From: Desulfobulbaceae bacterium | GTDB lineage: Bacteria; Desulfobacterota; Desulfobulbia; Desulfobulbales; DAOVSZ01 | Length of the DNA: 6,720 nt | NCBI GenBank assembly: GCA_030627725.1 | Contig: DAOVSZ010000152.1 | Span: forward strand, 1 to 6,720 | Direction: 5' to 3' | Shown: one piece after another, positions 5,330 to 6,720 of the stretch | How positions within the stretch are numbered: the first letter of the stretch is position 1 | Layout of the letters: each line of letters starts with the position of its first letter | Made by a program: the position numbers and the translations under genes | Notes under the pieces: model-generated | What the model saw: the letters and a program-made list of their open reading frames with translations, nothing else | What the model was told of the DNA's origin: nothing | Database searches by the model: none

Positions 5330-6301
5330 TCATCCCGATTTTATGAGTTCCTTGTACTTCTCCGCGTGCTCTTTGATCTGGCCCATTATGCGCAAGGCCA
5401 TATCAAGCGCCCGGCGCCCTTCCCTGCCGGCCACCCTGGGCATTGACCTGTCTTGGACGTTTTTGACAAAATCCTTTAACTCGGTCTCAAGAGAATCCTT
5501 TTCTTCATATGAAGTATACACGACATCCTGCTGCGGCATACCGTTTTCATCGAGCTCTTTCTTTATCCTGATGGTCGTTATTTCCTTTTTCCCATAGTCG
5601 ACAGAGAGAAAAGACCGGGGCTGGAAGACCCTGATACGCCGGATATTGTCCCTCGATATCCTGCTTACCGTCACATTGGCGGTACAGCCGTTTTCAAAAA
5701 TCAGACGGGCATTTGCAATATCCGTTGTCGGGGTGACAACCGGCAGCCCGACGGTATGAATGATACTGATCGGTGAATCAACAATGTTAAGGATAATATC
5801 AATATCGTGGATCATGAGATCAAGCACAACGTCAACATCAATGGCCCTGTTCTTGAACTGATGGATACGGTGCGATTCGATAAAGAGCGGATGGGTCAAG
5901 TGTTCTTCCATGGCCATGACCGCCGGATTGAACCTTTCAAGATGACCCACCTGAAGGATAAGATCTTTTTTGTCCGCTTCGGCAATGAGCGCATCCGCCT
6001 CTTCAAGGGTGCTGGTCATCGGTTTTTCAATGAGTATATCTACTCCTTTGGCAAGGCAGTCAGCCGCGATCTTGTAATGGAGAGTCGTCGGCGCCACAAC
6101 GCTCACCGCATCAACGTGCTCCAGGAGATCATGATACTCCCTATAGGCGGTGGTGTTGAATTTTGCAGCTACCCTGTTTGCCGCCTCTTGATCGACGTCC
6201 GCAACACCTGCTAGGGTTACGCCTTCCATATTGGCATATTTTTCAGCGTGAAATTTCCCCAGATACCCCACCCCGATAACACCGACTCGTAACTCTTTCA
6301 T
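5330..6301 (-). CDS. Gfo/Idh/MocA-family NAD(P)-dependent oxidoreductase
   Basis: The 323-residue protein has the standard two-domain plan. The N-terminal Rossmann fold has VGVIGVGYLGKFHAEKY (6-22, with GxGxxG at 10-15), ADVD at the end of strand 2 (34-37, favouring NAD), and the lysine motif EKP (92-94). The C-terminal domain has VGHLERFNPAV (118-128) and DLMIHDID (161-168), whose His165 and Asp166 match the usual catalytic region. Such enzymes oxidise a sugar or sugar nucleotide carbon. Its place directly before lpxB recalls GnnA, a UDP-GlcNAc 3-dehydrogenase of this family encoded near lpxA and lpxB in Acidithiobacillus ferrooxidans; GnnA acts with aminotransferase GnnB to give amide-linked lipid A. 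No gnnB is in this window, so that assignment is a hypothesis. The ATG at 6301 has a good site, AAAGGA, seven bases... upstream on the minus strand (6312-6307). A MITE-like element lies just upstream of that site. Confidence 0.92.
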   Translation of the reverse strand: MKELRVGVIGVGYLGKFHAEKYANMEGVTLAGVADVDQEAANRVAAKFNTTAYREYHDLLEHVDAVSVVAPTTLHYKIAADCLAKGVDILIEKPMTSTLEEADALIAEADKKDLILQVGHLERFNPAVMAMEEHLTHPLFIESHRIHQFKNRAIDVDVVLDLMIHDIDIILNIVDSPISIIHTVGLPVVTPTTDIANARLIFENGCTANVTVSRISRDNIRRIRVFQPRSFLSVDYGKKEITTIRIKKELDENGMPQQDVVYTSYEEKDSLETELKDFVKNVQDRSMPRVAGREGRRALDMALRIMGQIKEHAEKYKELIKSG

Positions 6302-6306
6302 GTATT

Positions 6307-6312
6307 TCCTTT
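6307..6312 (-). promoter_or_regulatory. Ribosome binding site of the Gfo/Idh oxidoreductase
   Basis: AAAGGA on the minus strand precedes the ATG at 6301 by 5 bases, which supports that start. Its upstream half overlaps the CTTTAC direct repeat that borders the 66-bp element, so the insertion stopped just short of removing the site. Confidence 0.7.
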
Positions 6313-6314
6313 AC

Positions 6315-6380
6315 GGCAACTACTCAGGTATAAGCTCAAAGTCACAAAAAACTCCATGCTGTAACTGCTCAGTAGTTACC
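6315..6380. mobile_element. 66-bp MITE-like element related to the one at 808-912
   Basis: The left end GGCAACTACTCAG (6315-6327) and right end CTCAGTAGTTACC (6368-6380) are inverted copies with 11 of 13 positions pairing. Exact direct repeats CTTTAC lie immediately outside both ends (6309-6314 and 6381-6386). Read inwards, the right end GGTAACTACTGAGCAGT matches the right end of the 105-bp element at 15 of 17 positions. The right end is itself a near-perfect 19-bp palindrome (6361-6379). The interior (about 6329-6360) has no coding capacity and no obvious pairing. It sits between the oxidoreductase ribosome site and whatever promoter drives that operon, so it is part of the operon leader or separates the promoter from the gene. 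Confidence 0.65.
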
Positions 6381-6386
6381 CTTTAC

Positions 6387-6596
6387 GCAACTTCCCGACT
6401 TGAACCAACAAGCTGCAATAGTTGATAATTTTATTTTTAACCACGATGTATATCCCTATTCATGATGGCAAAATACACACCATTTTGAAACAAAAATCAA
6501 TGGAATTCATTGATCGTTATAGATAAACGCAACTTTCTAACGTGATACATCTTGTTGAATTTATAAAATAAAAAATTTAAGTCTGAATTGATGGTG
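6387..6596. other. AT-rich non-coding divergent intergenic region
   Basis: The bases between the 66-bp element and the + strand promoter are clearly AT-rich from about 6420 and have no plausible reading frame or RNA gene. The minus-strand operon promoter should be here or in the element, but I could not pick a -35/-10 pair with confidence. One operator-like palindrome is listed separately. Confidence 0.6.
6496..6514. promoter_or_regulatory. Operator-like inverted repeat ATCAATG-N5-CATTGAT
   Basis: Two perfect 7-bp arms (6496-6502 and 6508-6514) are separated by GAATT, a layout typical of a dimeric regulator site. It lies about 85 bases upstream of the + strand -10 element and about 195 bases upstream of the oxidoreductase start, so it could serve either direction. 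In AT-rich DNA a chance palindrome of this size is possible. Confidence 0.3.
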
Positions 6597-6605
6597 TGAT
6601 ATAAT
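6577..6605 (+). promoter_or_regulatory. Extended -10 promoter for the gene at 6704
   Basis: TGATATAAT at 6597-6605 is a perfect extended -10 (TGn-TATAAT) of the housekeeping sigma-70 type. A weak -35 match, TTAAGT, lies at 6577-6582 with a 17-base spacer; the extended -10 would make up for it. Transcription would begin near 6612, leaving a leader of about 90 nt before the ATG. Confidence 0.6.
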
Positions 6606-6618
6606 TGAATTTAACTTT

Positions 6619-6676
6619 CCGAAACAACTCAGGTTCAATGCTCAAAGATCTCGGGTTTACTCAACGAATCTTTCGG
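6619..6676 (+). other. Leader with two competing stems
   Basis: In the predicted leader, AAAGAT(c)TCG (6644-6653) can pair with CGAATCTTT (6665-6673) around an 11-nt loop with one bulge. CCGAAA (6619-6624) can pair with TTTCGG (6671-6676). Both use 6671-6673, so the pairings exclude each other. The ribosome site (6692-6698) is in neither stem. I recognise no known riboswitch. Confidence 0.25.
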
Positions 6677-6703
6677 CAATACACTATTTAAAGAGAGGTT
6701 ATA

Positions 6704-6720
6704 ATGAGCACAAATTTCTT
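6704..6720 (+). CDS. Start of an unidentified gene running out of the window
   Basis: An ATG at 6704 follows a strong ribosome binding site, AGAGAGG (6692-6698), with 5 bases between, and a good promoter lies about 100 bases upstream. Only MSTNF can be read before the window ends, so no function can be given. It is transcribed away from the oxidoreductase-lpxB operon. Confidence 0.6.

Noticed and set aside
5807..6214. A 135-codon + strand frame
   Set aside because: It is antisense to the Rossmann domain of the oxidoreductase, which has clear motifs on the minus strand.

Overview
The window looks like chromosome from a Gram-negative bacterium of moderate GC content. It carries an lpxB gene for lipid A synthesis. 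The mix of lpxB beside a Gfo/Idh oxidoreductase, an HDOD protein, a cytosolic GAF-PAS hybrid kinase and an M23 peptidase of the HLDYR type suggests Desulfobacterota (the former Deltaproteobacteria). That placement is inferred from gene style and context, not from a marker gene.

Layout. Bases 1-257 are the 3' end of an M23-type peptidase gene (+). An intergenic cluster of inverted GTAAACY heptamers follows, then a complete trmL (351-812, +), a tRNA wobble-base methyltransferase. A convergent four-gene block fills 938-6301 on the minus strand. In transcription order it is a Gfo/Idh/MocA oxidoreductase, lpxB, an HDOD signalling protein and a soluble hybrid histidine kinase. The gaps are 76, 71 and 3 bases, so one operon is plausible, with the last two genes probably translationally coupled. 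Bases 6302-6703 are a non-coding, partly AT-rich divergent region. It holds an extended -10 promoter and a structured leader for a new + strand gene that starts at 6704 and leaves the window.

The protein-coding content is ordinary. The unusual material is between the genes. (1) Two short elements with related inverted ends (consensus near GGTAACTAYTCAGCAG), 105 bp at 808-912 and 66 bp at 6315-6380, are each flanked by an exact 6-bp direct repeat (AGAAGA; CTTTAC). They look like members of one non-autonomous, MITE-like family. The first lies in the last codon of trmL and supplies its stop codon; removing it and one AGAAGA copy restores a 153-codon frame ending AGT TGA. The second lies just upstream of the oxidoreductase ribosome binding site. 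(2) A heptamer repeat, GTMAACY, forms arrays just upstream of trmL and across the 5' end of lpxB. (3) A degenerate 9-bp repeat lies between lpxB and the HDOD gene.

Functionally, lpxB and possibly the oxidoreductase serve lipid A synthesis. The HDOD protein and hybrid kinase form a signalling pair whose stimulus cannot be read from the sequence. No complete transposase, CRISPR array, tRNA or rRNA gene was seen.
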